Origin: Goekera deserti
GTDB lineage: Bacteria > Actinomycetota > Actinomycetes > Mycobacteriales > Geodermatophilaceae
Length of the DNA stretch: 64,000 nt
Assembly (NCBI RefSeq): GCF_010685995.1
Contig: NZ_JAAGWK010000010.1
Coordinates: 1 to 64,000 of the forward strand
Direction: 5' to 3'
The translations under genes were made by a program, and so were the position numbers. This document shows, piece by piece, positions 31,156-39,083 of this stretch (its first letter is position 1; each line of letters starts with the position of its first letter). The notes under the pieces are model-generated. The model saw only the letters and a program-made list of their open reading frames with translations, was not told the origin of the DNA and did no database searches.

Positions 31156-31389
31156 GGGTCTCCCTCGGGTCCGGCGGGACGCCCGCGTCGTCGGCGGCGC
31201 GCCGCCGAGGATGCCGGACCAGGGCGCGCCCCGAGGACCCGTGCGGCCGTGGTCCACCCGGACGGGTGACCGGGCAGGACCCGGAGATCGGGACCTCGGT
31301 CGGCGACATCCGCGGGGAACCGGTGTCCCCAGGACCTCACGGGCGCCCTGCCGGTGGTCCTCACCTGGGTCCCCGTCCCGGTGCCGAGC

Positions 31390-31426
31390 GGGCGCCCGGC
31401 ACCCCGCGGACGGGTGCCGGGCGCCC
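31390..31426 (-). terminator. Terminator hairpin downstream of the glycerophosphodiesterase gene
   Basis: Perfect 15-bp inverted repeat (31390-31404 with 31412-31426) and a 7-base loop, lying 16 bases past the minus-strand stop at 31442. Confidence 0.8.
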
Positions 31427-31441
31427 GGGACGGATCGCGGC

Positions 31442-32587
31442 TCAGGCCGTGGCCTGCCCGCCGCTCTGCTCGAACAGCTCACGCGAGACGACACCGGTGT
31501 CCGGGTTGTCGGTGAACAGGCCGTCGACGCCGGCCTCCCAGTAGCGCTGCTGCTCCTCCAGCGCCCGGCCGTAGTCGTCGGGCGCCTCGCCCTCGCGCAG
31601 GTCGACCGGGAGGAAGGAGTTCTCGTTGCGGAACGTGTAGGGGTGCACCAGCAGGTCCACCGCGTGCGCGTCGGCCACGAAGCTGGTCGGCTCCCCCAGC
31701 GTCCCGTCCTCCGCGCGCGGGATGACCTGGACCTTCTCCGGCCCGACGCCCGCGGCGTACTCGGCGATCCCGGCGAGGCCCTCGGCGCTGGACAGGTCGG
31801 CGTAGGTGCGCGGGTCGCCGGCGGCGACGAGGTCGTAGGGCGCGCCGGTCGCCGACAGCAGCTGCACCAGCGGCACCCGGACGCCATCGTCGTGGAGCTC
31901 CTGCAGGTTGGTGGTCTCGAAGGACTGGATGAAGACCGGCGAGCGGCGCTTGTCCAGCCCGGCCTCGTGCAGGTCGGCGAGCAGCGGCTCCTCCAGCGAC
32001 AGGCCCTCGGCGTCGAAGTAGGTGGGGTGCTTGGTCTCCACGTAGACGCCGATCTCGCGGCCCAGCTCGCGGCTGAGCTCGTCCCGCAGCTCGAGCACCT
32101 GGTCCAGGGTCGGCACCTGGTAGAGCCCGTCGTAGAGCGTGTTCTCCTCGCGCACGTCGGGGATGCGCTCGACGGCGCGCAGGGTCTGCAGCTCGGCGAG
32201 GGTGAAGTCCTCGGTGAACCAGCCGGTCGTGGGCACCCCGTCGAGGTCCTTGGTGGTCTTCCGGTCGGCGAACTCCGGGTGCTCGGCGACGTCGGTCGTG
32301 CCGGAGATCTCCGGCTCGTGCCGGGCCACCAGCACGCCGTCCTTCGTGCTCACCACGTCGGGCTCGATGTAGTCGGCGCCCATCCGCGCGGCCAGCTCGT
32401 AGGAGGCCAGGGTGTGCTCGGGCCGGTAGCCGGAGGCGCCGCGGTGGCCGATGACCAGCAGCTCGTCGGCGCTCTCGGCGCCGTGCCCACCACCGGGCGC
32501 GGCCTGCACGGCCGGGGCGGCCACCACGAGCGGCACGGCCAGGGCGACCGCGACGACGCCGACGTGCAGGCGGGGGGATCTGGTCAT
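31442..32587 (-). CDS. glpQ: Secreted glycerophosphodiester phosphodiesterase (GlpQ type)
   Basis: 381-residue exported enzyme that hydrolyses glycerophosphodiesters to glycerol-3-phosphate and an alcohol. Signal peptide about 1-30 (AAPAVQAA cleavage region). GDPD motif VIGHRGASGYRPEHTLASYE (catalytic His48, Glu57), MGADYIEPDV, a central GVYVETKHPTYFD, and a C-terminal GVDGLFTDNPDTG. Long GlpQ-like form with the insertion between the conserved strands. The ATG at 32585-32587 has GGGAGAG. Single-gene unit bounded by hairpins on both sides. Could salvage phosphate or turn over teichoic acid or lipid head groups. Confidence 0.93.
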   Translation of the reverse strand: MTRSPRLHVGVVAVALAVPLVVAAPAVQAAPGGGHGAESADELLVIGHRGASGYRPEHTLASYELAARMGADYIEPDVVSTKDGVLVARHEPEISGTTDVAEHPEFADRKTTKDLDGVPTTGWFTEDFTLAELQTLRAVERIPDVREENTLYDGLYQVPTLDQVLELRDELSRELGREIGVYVETKHPTYFDAEGLSLEEPLLADLHEAGLDKRRSPVFIQSFETTNLQELHDDGVRVPLVQLLSATGAPYDLVAAGDPRTYADLSSAEGLAGIAEYAAGVGPEKVQVIPRAEDGTLGEPTSFVADAHAVDLLVHPYTFRNENSFLPVDLREGEAPDDYGRALEEQQRYWEAGVDGLFTDNPDTGVVSRELFEQSGGQATA

Positions 32588-32704
32588 GAGGGCTCTCCCG
32601 GAGGCTCCGACGGCGACCCTCGCCGACGGCCTCTGCCGATCCCACCCTGCCCCGCCCGTCCGGTCGGCGCACAGCGGGCGAACAGCTCGTGACGAACGGG
32701 GACG

Positions 32705-32747
32705 CACCGAGGCCGCCGTCCCCGACGGGGGGACGGCGGCCTCGGTG
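32705..32747 (-). terminator. Strong terminator hairpin
   Basis: Perfect 19-bp inverted repeat (32705-32723 with 32729-32747) and a 5-base loop, 15 bases beyond the stop of the minus-strand gene ending at 32763. Confidence 0.85.
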
Positions 32748-32762
32748 CCGGTGTGCCGGGGG

Positions 32763-33449
32763 TCAGGCCCGGGTCGCACCACCCTGGTGACGCTGGTCGG
32801 CGACGACCTGCTGGGGCCGGGTCAGGTCGTCGTCGTGCTCCCGGGCCTCGTTGCGCCCGTGGTCGACCACCTCGTTGCGCCGGGTCTCCACGCGGTCACC
32901 GTGGCCGCTCTGCTGGTTGACCCGGTTCAGGCCCTCACCGTCCAGGTCGCCGCGGCGCTCGTGGTCACGGTCGAACCGCTGCCCGGCGCCGCGGCTGAGG
33001 CCCTGACCGTCCAGGTCGCTGCGACCGTCGAAGCCGTGCCCGCTGGTGCCGTCGTGGTCGGCGTTTAGGCCGTGGGAGTTGCTGTGCGGGGTCTGCGGCT
33101 CGTCCAGCACGTGCGGCGACAGCTTCTTGGCCTTGGCGCGCAGCTCGGCGGCCTGCGCCCGCTCGCGCTCGGCGTGCGCGGCCCGCTCGCGGGCCTCCTG
33201 CTCGGCCTCGGTGGACCGCATCTCGACCTCGGCACGCTCGCGGCGGGCGCGGGCGGCGGTCTCCTCGGCGGCGGCCTGCTCACGCTCGGCGCGGGCGCCG
33301 TGCAGCCGGGCCTGCTCCAGGTGCTCGCGCGCCTGGGCCTGCTTCCTCGGGTCGTTCCTGCTGCGCCGGGCGAGCGCGAGTGCGACGAGTGCGAGCACCA
33401 CGAGCGCGGCCACGACGATGAGCACGATGAGCCAGGTGTCCACGGCCAT
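32763..33449 (-). CDS. Membrane-anchored coiled-coil protein, unknown function
   Basis: 228 residues. One N-terminal transmembrane helix (about 5-27), then a long charged Glu/Arg/Ala helix (about 30-110) with heptad-like pattern, then a hydrophilic Gly/Asp/His/Arg tail. The tail contains two related units, DLDGQGLSR and DLDGEGLNR. No enzyme motif. ATG at 33447-33449. Similar small anchored coiled coils are common in actinobacteria, where function is unknown to me. Possibly a scaffold under the membrane. Confidence 0.65.
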   Translation of the reverse strand: MAVDTWLIVLIVVAALVVLALVALALARRSRNDPRKQAQAREHLEQARLHGARAEREQAAAEETAARARRERAEVEMRSTEAEQEARERAAHAERERAQAAELRAKAKKLSPHVLDEPQTPHSNSHGLNADHDGTSGHGFDGRSDLDGQGLSRGAGQRFDRDHERRGDLDGEGLNRVNQQSGHGDRVETRRNEVVDHGRNEAREHDDDLTRPQQVVADQRHQGGATRA

Positions 33450-33541
33450 CCCCTTCCTGGGAGTCGGCCGGGTGGGTGCCCGCGAAGATCGACTCCCAAA
33501 CGCCGCTCAGGCCGGCCCCGCGTGTCCGGGCGGGCCGGCCG

Positions 33542-33576
33542 CGACCCCCGCCCGGTCACGCGGGCCGGGCGGGTCG
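33542..33576 (-). terminator. Hairpin downstream of the L,D-transpeptidase gene
   Basis: Inverted repeat CGACCCCCGCCCGG (33542-33555) with CCGGGCGGGTCG (33565-33576), two-base bulge, just past the minus-strand stop at 33585. A second palindrome (33510-33518 with 33532-33540) lies beyond it. Confidence 0.6.
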
Positions 33577-33584
33577 GGCTGCGG

Positions 33585-34793
33585 TCACTGCAGGGCGCTG
33601 CCGGCCTTCCACTGGTCCCACGGCACGGCCCAGTCGTAGATGTCGCCGTCGGCCGGCGAGAGGGTGCCGCCGATCGAGTTGACCACCTCCACGACGTCGC
33701 CGGGCTGGGAGAAGTCGAAGAACCAGCGGGCCCGCTCGGTGGAGAGGTTGATGCAGCCGTGCGACACGTTGCTGCTGCCCTGCTGCCCCACCGACCACGG
33801 GGCGGCGTGCACGAACTCGCCGTTGTTGGAGATGCGGGTGGCCCACTTCACGTCGGTGCGGTAGCCGCCGGGTGCGTCCACGGCGAGGCCGAAGGTCTCG
33901 GAGTTCATCGTGATGTCGGCCCGCTTCTCCAGCACCACGTGGGCGCCGTTGTGCGTCGGGTTCTCGTTGCTGCCGGCGCTCATCGGGTAGGTCTGCACGA
34001 CCTGGTCGCTGTCGTAGACGGTCAGCGTGTGCGTGGCGGCGTCGGCCACCGACACGTGCTTCTCCCCCACCTGGAAGCTCACCGTGCGGTCCTTCTCCCC
34101 CCACACGCCGTCCCCGAGGTCGACGCCGTACAGGTCGGCGTCCAGGGTGACCTGCGTGTCGGCCGGCCAGTAGGTGGAGGGCCGGAAGTGCACCTCGGAG
34201 CTGGTGACCCAGCTCCACACGCCGTCGGTGGGCCTCGAGCTGGTCACGTGCAGGTTGCGCTCGGCGGCGGCCTGGTCGGCGACCGGCTCGTCGAAGTACA
34301 CCCGGATCGGCATGCCGACGCCGACCGTCGTGCCGTCCAGCGGACCGATCGAGGGCGTGCTCAGCGTGCCCGGGGCCACCGTGCTGAACGTGGTGGCGGC
34401 CTCGGTCGGCTCGTCGTCGGCGTTCTCGGCGACGGCGGTGAACGTGTAGGTCGTGCCGTAGGCGAGCGGGGTGCTGGGCGTGAACAGCTGCACGTCCCCA
34501 CCCTCGGGTGCCGGCGCCGCGGCACCGTCGATGCGGGCACCCGCGGCGTCGGTCAGCGTGGCCGAGGTGAGCTCGCCGCCGGCGACGGTGATCTCCAGCG
34601 GCACGGTCGGTGCCACGTCGGCGGTGCCGTCGGTGGGCGTGACCGAGACCTCGGCCGGCGACGCCGCAGGCGCAGACGACGTCGACGGCGCGGCCTCCGC
34701 CCCGTCGCTCGTGTCGCCCTGACACCCGGCGAGCAGGAGCACGGCCCCCGCGGTGAACACAGCAGCGATCCGTCGCACCAGTCCGACCCCCAC
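33585..34793 (-). CDS. L,D-transpeptidase lipoprotein with Ig-like domains
   Basis: 402-residue exported peptidoglycan cross-linking enzyme of the LdtMt2 type, forming 3-3 cross-links. Lipobox LLLAGC (Cys24), two Ig-like regions (VSVTPTDGTADVAPTVPLEI and TPSIGPLDGTTVGVGMPIRV), then a YkuD catalytic domain with HAAPWSVGQQGSSNVSHGCI: the catalytic Cys sits in SHGCINLS, with the upstream His. The C-terminal tail ends WDQWKAG, as in mycobacterial Ldts. Start uncertain: GTG 34793 or GTG 34778, the latter giving a compact lipoprotein signal; both keep the lipobox. No upstream partner gene in the same direction. Confidence 0.93.
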   Translation of the reverse strand: MGVGLVRRIAAVFTAGAVLLLAGCQGDTSDGAEAAPSTSSAPAASPAEVSVTPTDGTADVAPTVPLEITVAGGELTSATLTDAAGARIDGAAAPAPEGGDVQLFTPSTPLAYGTTYTFTAVAENADDEPTEAATTFSTVAPGTLSTPSIGPLDGTTVGVGMPIRVYFDEPVADQAAAERNLHVTSSRPTDGVWSWVTSSEVHFRPSTYWPADTQVTLDADLYGVDLGDGVWGEKDRTVSFQVGEKHVSVADAATHTLTVYDSDQVVQTYPMSAGSNENPTHNGAHVVLEKRADITMNSETFGLAVDAPGGYRTDVKWATRISNNGEFVHAAPWSVGQQGSSNVSHGCINLSTERARWFFDFSQPGDVVEVVNSIGGTLSPADGDIYDWAVPWDQWKAGSALQ

Positions 34794-34968
34794 ACGGGCG
34801 CTCGCACCCGGGTGTCTCCCGGGCCGACCACGCGCCGGTGCACCAGTGTCCACCTCCAGCCCGGACGGCGGCGACGACGCGGCGTGCTGCGTGTCTCGCT
34901 CCCCCCACCCGGCGCAGCCCCCGGGCGCTGGTAGAGTCCTCACCTGTCGCCGCCCAGTGCGTCGCACC

Positions 34969-35041
<73 letters not shown>

Positions 35042-35047
35042 CAACCC

Positions 35048-35078
35048 AGCCCCCGTCCTCCTCGTGAGGGCGGGGGCT
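35048..35078 (+). terminator. Terminator after tRNA-Lys
   Basis: Inverted repeat AGCCCCCGTCCTC (35048-35060) with GAGGGCGGGGGCT (35066-35078), one G-T pair, 5-base loop, followed by TCGT. Confidence 0.8.
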
Positions 35079-35233
35079 TCGTCGTGCCGGGCGCCCGCAC
35101 GCCGTCCCCGACCGGCGGCGCAGGGTCACGGCTCGGACACCATCCCCCGCCTGCACGGACACCCCCGGCACAGGGTGCACTCACCTGAGGCACACTCCAC
35201 TGCCACGAGATCCGAGACCCCGGAGAGCAGACC

Positions 35234-35689
35234 ATGACCAGTACGCCGAGTCGGGTCCACCCGCGCTCGAACCGCGTGAAGGCAGCTCTGTCCACGGTCA
35301 CCCTCGCCGGGGCGGCGGTGGGCTTCCTCGCCGCCTGCGGCACGGACGACGACCAGGCCCAGACCGTCTACTGCACCGACGAGCAGGGCACCGTCGTGGA
35401 CGACGAGGAGTGCGAGGAGGCCGAGCGCAGCGGCGGGGGTGGGTTCTTCTTCTTCGTGGGCAGCTTCGGCGGCAACTCCTACCGCCGCGGCGACGTGATC
35501 CCGAACCAGTACCGCAGCGGGTCCGGCGCCGCCCAGCGCGTGAACCCCTCCGACCAGGCGGCACGGGCGGCCGCCGGTCTGCCGCGCACCGGCACGGTCG
35601 GCTCGGGATCCCGGGTCAGCGGCGGCATCGGGTCGGGCACCGGCTCGGGCTCGGACTCCGGCACCGGCAGCCGGAGCGGCGGCTCGTGA
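35234..35689 (+). CDS. YgiB-like (DUF1190-type) lipoprotein
   Basis: 151 residues. Basic N-terminus, hydrophobic core and lipobox FLAAC (Cys35), so probably exported and lipidated. The mature part has VYCTDEQGTVVDDEECEE, with three Cys in total, an aromatic patch GFFFFVGSFGGNSYRRG, and a Gly/Ser-rich low-complexity tail. These features and the following ligase gene match the E. coli ygiB-ygiC arrangement. ATG at 35234. Coupled by GTGA overlap to the ATP-grasp ligase. Precise role unknown; likely an envelope partner or target of the ligase module. Confidence 0.7.
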   Translation: MTSTPSRVHPRSNRVKAALSTVTLAGAAVGFLAACGTDDDQAQTVYCTDEQGTVVDDEECEEAERSGGGGFFFFVGSFGGNSYRRGDVIPNQYRSGSGAAQRVNPSDQAARAAAGLPRTGTVGSGSRVSGGIGSGTGSGSDSGTGSRSGGS

Positions 35690-36954
35690 GACGCCTGTAC
35701 GGCACGGCCCGGCTGGGCTGGCAGGCGGCGGTGGAGGCGGAGGGGCTGGTCTACAACCGCACCGAGGTGCCCGGCGCCGACCCGGTCTCCTACTGGCGCG
35801 AGGACGTCTTCTACGACTTCAGCACCACCGAGATCGACACCCTGTTCAGCGCCACCCAGCAGCTGTTCGCCGCCTGCGTGGAGGCCGGTGACCGCATCGT
35901 CGCCTCCGACGAGCTGCTGCAGCGCATGCGCGTCCCGCGCGACTGCTGGGACGTCGTCCGGCGGGACTGGGAGGCGGAGCCGCCCAGCGTCTACGGCCGG
36001 TTCGACCTGTCCTGGGGCGGCGAGCAGTCCGGCGAGCTGCCCAAGCTGCTGGAGTTCAACGCCGACACCCCGACCAGCCTGGTCGAGAGCGCGGTGTCCC
36101 AGTGGTCCTGGCACCTGGAGACCGGCAACGGCCTGGACCAGTGGAACCGGCTGGACGAGGCGCTCATCGAGGCCTGGACGCGGAACCTCCGGCTGTGGGA
36201 GCTGCGCAACGGCCGCAAGCCGCACGTGCACCTGGCCTGGACGTCGGAGGACCGGTCGGGCGAGGACCAGATGACGGTGGCCTACATGGCCGACTGCGTG
36301 CGCCGGGCCGGCTACGAGTTCACCGTGATGACCACCGAGCAGATCCAGCTCGACCCGGGTGACGCCTACTTCTACGACGCCGAGGGCCGGCACCTCGACG
36401 TCGTGTTCAAGCTCTACCCCTGGGAGTGGCTGGCCGAGGACGCGTTCGGCCCGTCGGTCGTCGCCGACCTGCGGCGCGGCGGCGGCACCACGTGGGTCGA
36501 GCCGGTCTACAAGATGCTCTGGTCCAACAAGGGCCTGCTGCCGGTGCTGTGGCAGCTGTTCGAGCACGACAGCGTGCTGTCCCGGTACCTGCTGCCCGCC
36601 TACTTCGCCGACGACCCGGCCCGGCTGGACCTGGTCACCACCGGCTACGCGACCAAGCCGCTGCTGGGCCGGGAGGGCGCGAACGTGGAACTGCGCGCCC
36701 CGCGCTCCGGTGAGCTGCTCGCCGAGGCCGGTGGCCGCTACGGCGCCGGCGGCCGGGTCTGGCAGCAGCTGCACCCGCTGCCGGACTTCGCCGGCCCCGA
36801 CGGCCCGCACCACCCGGTGCTCGGCACCTGGGTCGTCGACGGGCACCCCGAGGGCATGGGGATCCGCGAGTCCGACGGCCTGATCACCGACAACCTGTCC
36901 CACTTCGCCCCGCACACCATCGACCACCACGTCCGAGAGGCCCGACGACCATGA
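35686..36954 (+). CDS. Glutathionylspermidine synthase-type ATP-grasp ligase (YgiC/YjfC-like)
   Basis: 422 residues of the GSP_synth ATP-grasp family, lacking the amidase domain of true bifunctional Gss. Seen: YGRFDLSWGG, KLLEFNADTPTSLVESAV (nucleotide/substrate loop), HVHLAWTSEDRSGEDQM, FKLYPWEWLAEDAFG, PVYKMLWSNKGLLPVLW and a C-terminal GTWVVDGHPEGMGIRESDGL. E. coli YgiC and YjfC are relatives of unknown substrate. Actinobacteria generally use mycothiol and lack glutathionylspermidine, so the product is probably a different amide or peptide bond. GTG at 35686 overlaps the lipoprotein stop; its own stop overlaps the DUF350 start. Confidence 0.88.
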   Translation: MRRLYGTARLGWQAAVEAEGLVYNRTEVPGADPVSYWREDVFYDFSTTEIDTLFSATQQLFAACVEAGDRIVASDELLQRMRVPRDCWDVVRRDWEAEPPSVYGRFDLSWGGEQSGELPKLLEFNADTPTSLVESAVSQWSWHLETGNGLDQWNRLDEALIEAWTRNLRLWELRNGRKPHVHLAWTSEDRSGEDQMTVAYMADCVRRAGYEFTVMTTEQIQLDPGDAYFYDAEGRHLDVVFKLYPWEWLAEDAFGPSVVADLRRGGGTTWVEPVYKMLWSNKGLLPVLWQLFEHDSVLSRYLLPAYFADDPARLDLVTTGYATKPLLGREGANVELRAPRSGELLAEAGGRYGAGGRVWQQLHPLPDFAGPDGPHHPVLGTWVVDGHPEGMGIRESDGLITDNLSHFAPHTIDHHVREARRP

Positions 36955-37391
36955 TCACCGAAACGCAGTGGGGCGACATCGCCACCGGACTGGGGGCGCT
37001 GCTCGCCTACGTCGCCGTGGCCGTCGTCATCCTGGTCCTCGGCTTCGTCCTGACCGACCTCACCACCCCCGGCAAGCTGGGGACGCTGATCTGCACCGAC
37101 CGCAACGTCAACGCCACCATCGTGGCCGCGACCAACCTGCTGGCCGTCGGCGCCATCGTGACGATGGCCATCTGGTCCACCCACGACGACTTCGCCTACG
37201 GCCTGGTCACCACCGCGGTGTTCGGCCTGGTCGGCGTGCTGCTGCTGGCCGCGGTCGACTGGCTGGTGGACAAGCTCACCCCCGGCTACCTGCCCGAGCT
37301 GATCGTCGGCCAGCAGTTCCACCCGGCGTCGGTGTTCGTCGGCGTCGCGCACCTGGTCATCGGTGTGGTCATCGCCGTCTCCATCACCTGA
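36951..37391 (+). CDS. DUF350 family membrane protein (YjfL-like)
   Basis: 146 residues with four hydrophobic segments (about 12-36, 55-75, 85-105, 122-145), the two-times-two helix pattern of DUF350. E. coli yjfL lies beside the yjfC ligase gene, the same pairing as here. The ATG at 36951 overlaps the ligase stop (ATGA). Function unknown; context suggests a membrane component of the ligase module, perhaps moving or modifying a lipid or polyamine-like substrate. Confidence 0.82.
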   Translation: MITETQWGDIATGLGALLAYVAVAVVILVLGFVLTDLTTPGKLGTLICTDRNVNATIVAATNLLAVGAIVTMAIWSTHDDFAYGLVTTAVFGLVGVLLLAAVDWLVDKLTPGYLPELIVGQQFHPASVFVGVAHLVIGVVIAVSIT

Positions 37392-37440
37392 CGGCGGTGG
37401 CCACGCGTGGCGCCGGGCGGTGGAGGGCATCCTGGACGGC

Positions 37441-37812
37441 ATGACCGATCCCCGCGCCCTCGCCGGCCGGCGCCACGCGCACGCCTACCTGAGCGCCCTG
37501 GAGTCCGGTGACGAGGCGGCCGCCGAGGGGCTGCTCGCCCAGCTCGACGACCGCGCCGACCTGGTGTTCCTGGGAGCCGAGCTGACCGGGCTGGCCCGGC
37601 GGGCGGCCCGGTCGCTGTCACCGGCCGAGCGGGCCCAGGCCACCGGCCGGCAGATGCGGCTGCAGCTGCTGCGCGACGCCGGCAAGGGCTCGACCGTCGG
37701 GCTGCGGCGCTGGATCTCCGCCTCCGCCACCGAGACCCTCGGCCTGCTCGGGCGCTCGATCCCCGACCCCGCCGACCGGCTCGCCGAGCTGCGGCGCGGC
37801 GCCTCCGCGTGA
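37441..37812 (+). CDS. Small Ala/Arg/Leu-rich protein, unknown function
   Basis: 123 residues, helical, with ALAGRRHAHAYLSALESGDE and RRAARSLSPAERAQATGRQM; no motif recognised. ATG at 37441 (an in-frame GTG at 37420 is an alternative start). Follows the DUF350 gene by 49 bases in the same direction, so may be the last gene of that operon. Convergent with the MFS gene, 15 bases away. Codon usage matches neighbours, supporting a real gene, but confidence is moderate. Confidence 0.6.
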   Translation: MTDPRALAGRRHAHAYLSALESGDEAAAEGLLAQLDDRADLVFLGAELTGLARRAARSLSPAERAQATGRQMRLQLLRDAGKGSTVGLRRWISASATETLGLLGRSIPDPADRLAELRRGASA

Positions 37813-37827
37813 ACCCGGCGGGTCGGC

Positions 37828-39024
37828 TCAGCCGGGTCCGGGCCCCGATCGGGCGGCCGCCACGGCGACCGGCACGACCGCGCTGAGCACCACGGCCAGC
37901 AGCACGTAGGCCACCGGCAGGCCCACCGCACCGGCCAGCACGCCGACGCCGACGGCGCCGATCGCCGTCCCGGAGTCGAACGAGGCGTTCCACACCGCGC
38001 TCGCCGCCGTCGTCCCGCCCTCGCCGGCCCGGGCGAAGGCCGCCAGCAGGGTCAGGTTCTGCAGCGCCCCGTTGCCCGCGCCGAAGACCGCCGCCCCGAG
38101 CACGACCACCACGTCGCCGCCACGGTCCAGCACCAGCCCGCCGGCGACCAGCGCGATGCCGGCGGCCGAGACCAGCACCGCCGCCGGCAGCAGCACCCGG
38201 CTGCCGGCGCGGTCGGCGAGCGCGCCCACCCGCCAGCGGGTCAGCGCGGCACCGAGTCCGAGCACGAGCAGGGCCAGGGTGGCCGTGGCGCCGTCCGGCC
38301 GCTCGATGGGCAGGAAGGTGATCAGGCCCCCGCCGGTGACGGTGACCAGCAGGAGCAGCAGCGACGGGGCCGCCGCCGCGCGGGCCGCCGTGCCCACCCC
38401 GCCCTGCCGCTGCCCGGGCGGGGTCACGGTGGCCGCGCGGGCCACCGCCGGCACCAGCAGCACGCCCAGCACGGGCATCGCCGCCAGCCAGGCCACCCAC
38501 GGGAAGTGCCCGCCCAGGGTCAGCGCCGCGCCGGCGGGCACGGCGGCCAGGTTCGGCAGCGCGACGGACACCCCGAAGACGCCGATCGCCTCGCCCCGCC
38601 GGGCAGGCTGGACCAGGCCCGCGGCCAGCGTGAACGCCAGCACGGTGAGCACCGCGAAGCCGAAGCCGCGCACCGCGGAGACCGCGGACAGCCAGCCGAC
38701 ACCGGCGTCGAGGGTGTAGAGCGGAGCCGGCAGCCCGAGAGCCAGCAGGCCCGCGGCCAGCACCCGGCCGGTGCCCAGCCGGCGCACCAGCGCCGGCACC
38801 CCGGTCTGCGAGGCCACGGTGGCCACCAGCATGACGGTGGTGACCACGCCGGCCAGCTGCACGCCCGCGCCCTCGGCGACCGCGTGCGCCGGCAGCGAGG
38901 CGATGGTCAGGCTGAAGCTGCCGAAGGCGACCAGCCCGACGCCGACCAGCGCCTGCATGCCGGGCAGCCGCCACAGCGGGCCCTGCACCTGGACGGCCGG
39001 CGGGTGCTCGGGCGGGGGTGCCAC
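37828..39024 (-). CDS. MFS transporter
   Basis: 398 residues with about twelve hydrophobic segments, typical of the major facilitator superfamily. The loop VRRLGTGRVLAAGLLALG between helices 2 and 3 resembles the MFS motif A. GRAVR-like motif C features (GEAIGVFGVSVALPNLAAVPAG) point to an exporter. Substrate unknown. GTG start (39022-39024). Single gene, with a short gap to the PLD-like gene upstream in the same direction. Confidence 0.85.
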   Translation of the reverse strand: MAPPPEHPPAVQVQGPLWRLPGMQALVGVGLVAFGSFSLTIASLPAHAVAEGAGVQLAGVVTTVMLVATVASQTGVPALVRRLGTGRVLAAGLLALGLPAPLYTLDAGVGWLSAVSAVRGFGFAVLTVLAFTLAAGLVQPARRGEAIGVFGVSVALPNLAAVPAGAALTLGGHFPWVAWLAAMPVLGVLLVPAVARAATVTPPGQRQGGVGTAARAAAAPSLLLLLVTVTGGGLITFLPIERPDGATATLALLVLGLGAALTRWRVGALADRAGSRVLLPAAVLVSAAGIALVAGGLVLDRGGDVVVVLGAAVFGAGNGALQNLTLLAAFARAGEGGTTAASAVWNASFDSGTAIGAVGVGVLAGAVGLPVAYVLLAVVLSAVVPVAVAAARSGPGPG

Positions 39025-39083
39025 CCGATGAGCATGCCGGGGTGCCGGGCGCGGGGCCGCACCCGGTGGCCCCGCCGCCGTGC

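Noticed and set aside
34794..34968. Longer N-terminal version of the L,D-transpeptidase reaching almost to tRNA-Lys
   Set aside because: The extra residues are Arg/Pro/Gly-rich without homology and would bury the lipoprotein signal; the GTG starts at 34793 or 34778 fit better.
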